NCBI RefSeq assembly: GCF_016019955.1
Contig: NZ_JAECRZ010000006.1
Location: 124,001 to 188,000 of the forward strand
From: Thiosulfatihalobacter marinus
GTDB taxonomy: Bacteria; Pseudomonadota; Alphaproteobacteria; Rhodobacterales; Rhodobacteraceae
Direction of reading: 5' to 3'
DNA: 64,000 bases
In this document: piece after piece, positions 63,801-64,000 of the stretch
Layout: each line of letters starts with the position of its first letter
Numbering within the stretch: position 1 is the first letter of the stretch
Translations under genes and position numbers: made by a program
Notes under the pieces: generated by a model
What the model was told of the DNA's origin: nothing
Seen by the model: the letters and a program-made list of their open reading frames with translations, nothing else
Database searches by the model: none

Positions 63801-64000
63801 AGACCCCCAGGCAGCCCCGAACGACATGGATGACATGTTGGCCGAAGCCGCCCGGGTTCTCGATTCCGCGGAATTAGGCTCTGTTTTCGCGTCAGAGACA
63901 CTGGCCGAGGTGCCGTTTACCGCAAACCTGGGACAGGCCCGATTGTCGGGGGTCATCGACCGTCTGATCGTGACACCCGGTGCCGTCACCGCTGTGGATT
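60835..64000 (+). CDS. addA: AddA, ATP-dependent helicase/nuclease subunit A (3-prime end missing)
   Basis: The active UvrD-type helicase and nuclease of AddAB. About 1055 codons are present before the window edge. Motifs seen: Walker A SANAGSGKTRVLTD (near residue 22), LTYTKAAASEMQNRL, IQTIHSFCAALLRRFP, Walker B HILVDEAQDTSPAQW (near 390), VVGDKKQSIYSFQGADP, VMTVHGSKGLE and LLYVAMTRAE (near residue 845). The C-terminal nuclease domain is only partly covered. Start overlaps addB (TGATG). Confidence 0.95.
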   Translation, partial: MQRDDATERQVQAASPRDSTWLSANAGSGKTRVLTDRVARLLLEGVLPQHILCLTYTKAAASEMQNRLFKRLGAWAMKGDDDLRKELRELGVDTSPNAQDLKTARTLFARAIEAPGGLKIQTIHSFCAALLRRFPLEAGVSPLFREMEERAAELLREDITDQMADGPDAPLIETLARHFTGESLTDLTAAIIRKASAFRQPITRTDLTAAFGAPATLSTETLTQNVFLGGEAELLSRLLEALRTGGTMDNKAAEKLQGIASLDLSALPVLESVFLNGKGAKEPFSAKSGSFPTKSVRADHPDLIAEIGRWMLRVEAARESRLALAAIERSLALHGFGHRFLVHYERAKQSRGWLDFDDLILRARALLNDPDVAAWVLYRLDGGIDHILVDEAQDTSPAQWQVVERLAQEFTSGSGARADVLRTIFVVGDKKQSIYSFQGADPAEFDRMQAEFAARLDPTGHPLQSLSLEYSFRSSRAILELVDTCFGTRAQAGFPKENLHRAFHHELPGRVDLWPVVEKGPRPEKSDWFDPVDRLGETHHIVVLAERIADEIKRLIDTKKPIAGKVHTDGTIALRPVQAGDFLILVQRRSDLFQEIIRACKSRNLPIAGADRLKVGAEMAVRDLAALLSFLSTPEDDLSLATALRSPLFGISEQALFDLAHRRKGAFLWEELRNRRDEFADALVMIDDLLRQTDFLRPYDLIDRILTRHDGRRKLLARLGAEAEDGINALLSQALAYESGNVPSLTGFLLWMETDDLEIKRQMDSAGNRIRVMTVHGSKGLEAPIVILPDTGKRLVKTDAPIVDLGNIAAWNTSADAAPKSISAARDAMAEAQRAERLRLLYVAMTRAEKWLIVTAAGDLGKDGESWYDIIRQGMIDVGAEPCIYTGGSGLRYEVGDWTGPVNNAAKEAISDYPNVPALYNRSAIAPVPRPVPVGPSQLGGAKALAGDAGRDEEAAKRRGTCIHLLLEHLPKFERADWRRITENLLRTEDPQAAPNDMDDMLAEAARVLDSAELGSVFASETLAEVPFTANLGQARLSGVIDRLIVTPGAVTAVD

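Noticed and set aside
1-64000. tRNA, rRNA, CRISPR, insertion sequences, prophage or attachment sites
   Set aside because: No cloverleaf-like sequence, regular spaced repeats, transposase or integrase features, or flanking inverted repeats were seen anywhere.

Overview
The window reads as a chromosomal segment of an alphaproteobacterium of the order Rhodobacterales, most likely the Roseobacter group. The basis is high G+C, the divergent RegB / SCO1-PrrA (RegBA/PrrBA) redox locus, a kinase-less DivL-type PAS protein beside tsaE-amgK-murU-addB-addA, a YlxR-L7Ae fusion between nusA and infB, long-form Hpf, and a short extragenic double-hairpin element of a kind I remember from this family. I see no rRNA, tRNA, insertion sequence, phage gene or CRISPR array. 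Almost everything is intact, densely packed chromosomal coding sequence.

Layout. 0-3.3 kb: partial ubiG (minus), divergent from a proline iminopeptidase and an orphan Tat-exported peptide-type binding protein. 3.3-8.9 kb: rimP-nusA-ylxR/L7Ae-infB, with its own promoter, an attenuator-like leader hairpin and a strong terminator. 8.9-11.7 kb (minus): a secretion-type parvulin, argJ and mutT, plus a previously easy-to-miss 45-codon gene. 11.7-19.1 kb: secA with a hairpin in its leader, an exported unknown, a phosphate-binding/OmpA fusion, radC and an orphan amino-acid-type binding protein. 19.1-22.5 kb: dnaK-dnaJ (minus) with a heat-shock-like promoter and an intergenic hairpin. 22.5-38.1 kb: alkB, then a surface-polysaccharide region (KpsM-like permease, cysQ, kdsB, several glycosyltransferases, a UDP-sugar epimerase, a FlaA1/CapD-type dehydratase, a short polysaccharide-export lipoprotein, galU, a GT14 enzyme and a double sulfotransferase). 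38.1-42.8 kb (minus): rnd-kdsD-lptC-lptA-lptB, then hpf-ptsN, with rpoN absent from its usual slot.

42.9-51.3 kb: a Kdo-kinase-like protein, then a catabolic module: PaaX-type regulator, a biotin-dependent acyl-CoA carboxylase (AtuC/AtuF-like), a TIGR03084-type protein, a BKACE (beta-keto acid cleavage) enzyme and a class V aminotransferase-fold enzyme. 51.3-55.7 kb: regA(prrA), senC(prrC), regB(prrB) and divL. 55.7-64 kb: tsaE-amgK-murU-addB-addA, the last running off the end.

The most interesting readings are: (1) the polysaccharide region as a sulfated, Kdo-anchored capsule locus, since it pairs PAPS-type sulfotransferase domains with the PAP-recycling enzyme CysQ; (2) a full-consensus CtrA box in front of divL, which would put DivL under the regulator it controls; (3) a carboxylase-BKACE degradation pathway whose substrate I cannot name; and (4) several RNA-level control elements (rimP leader, nusA/ylxR hairpin, secA leader hairpin, dnaK-dnaJ hairpin). 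All are inferences from sequence and context.
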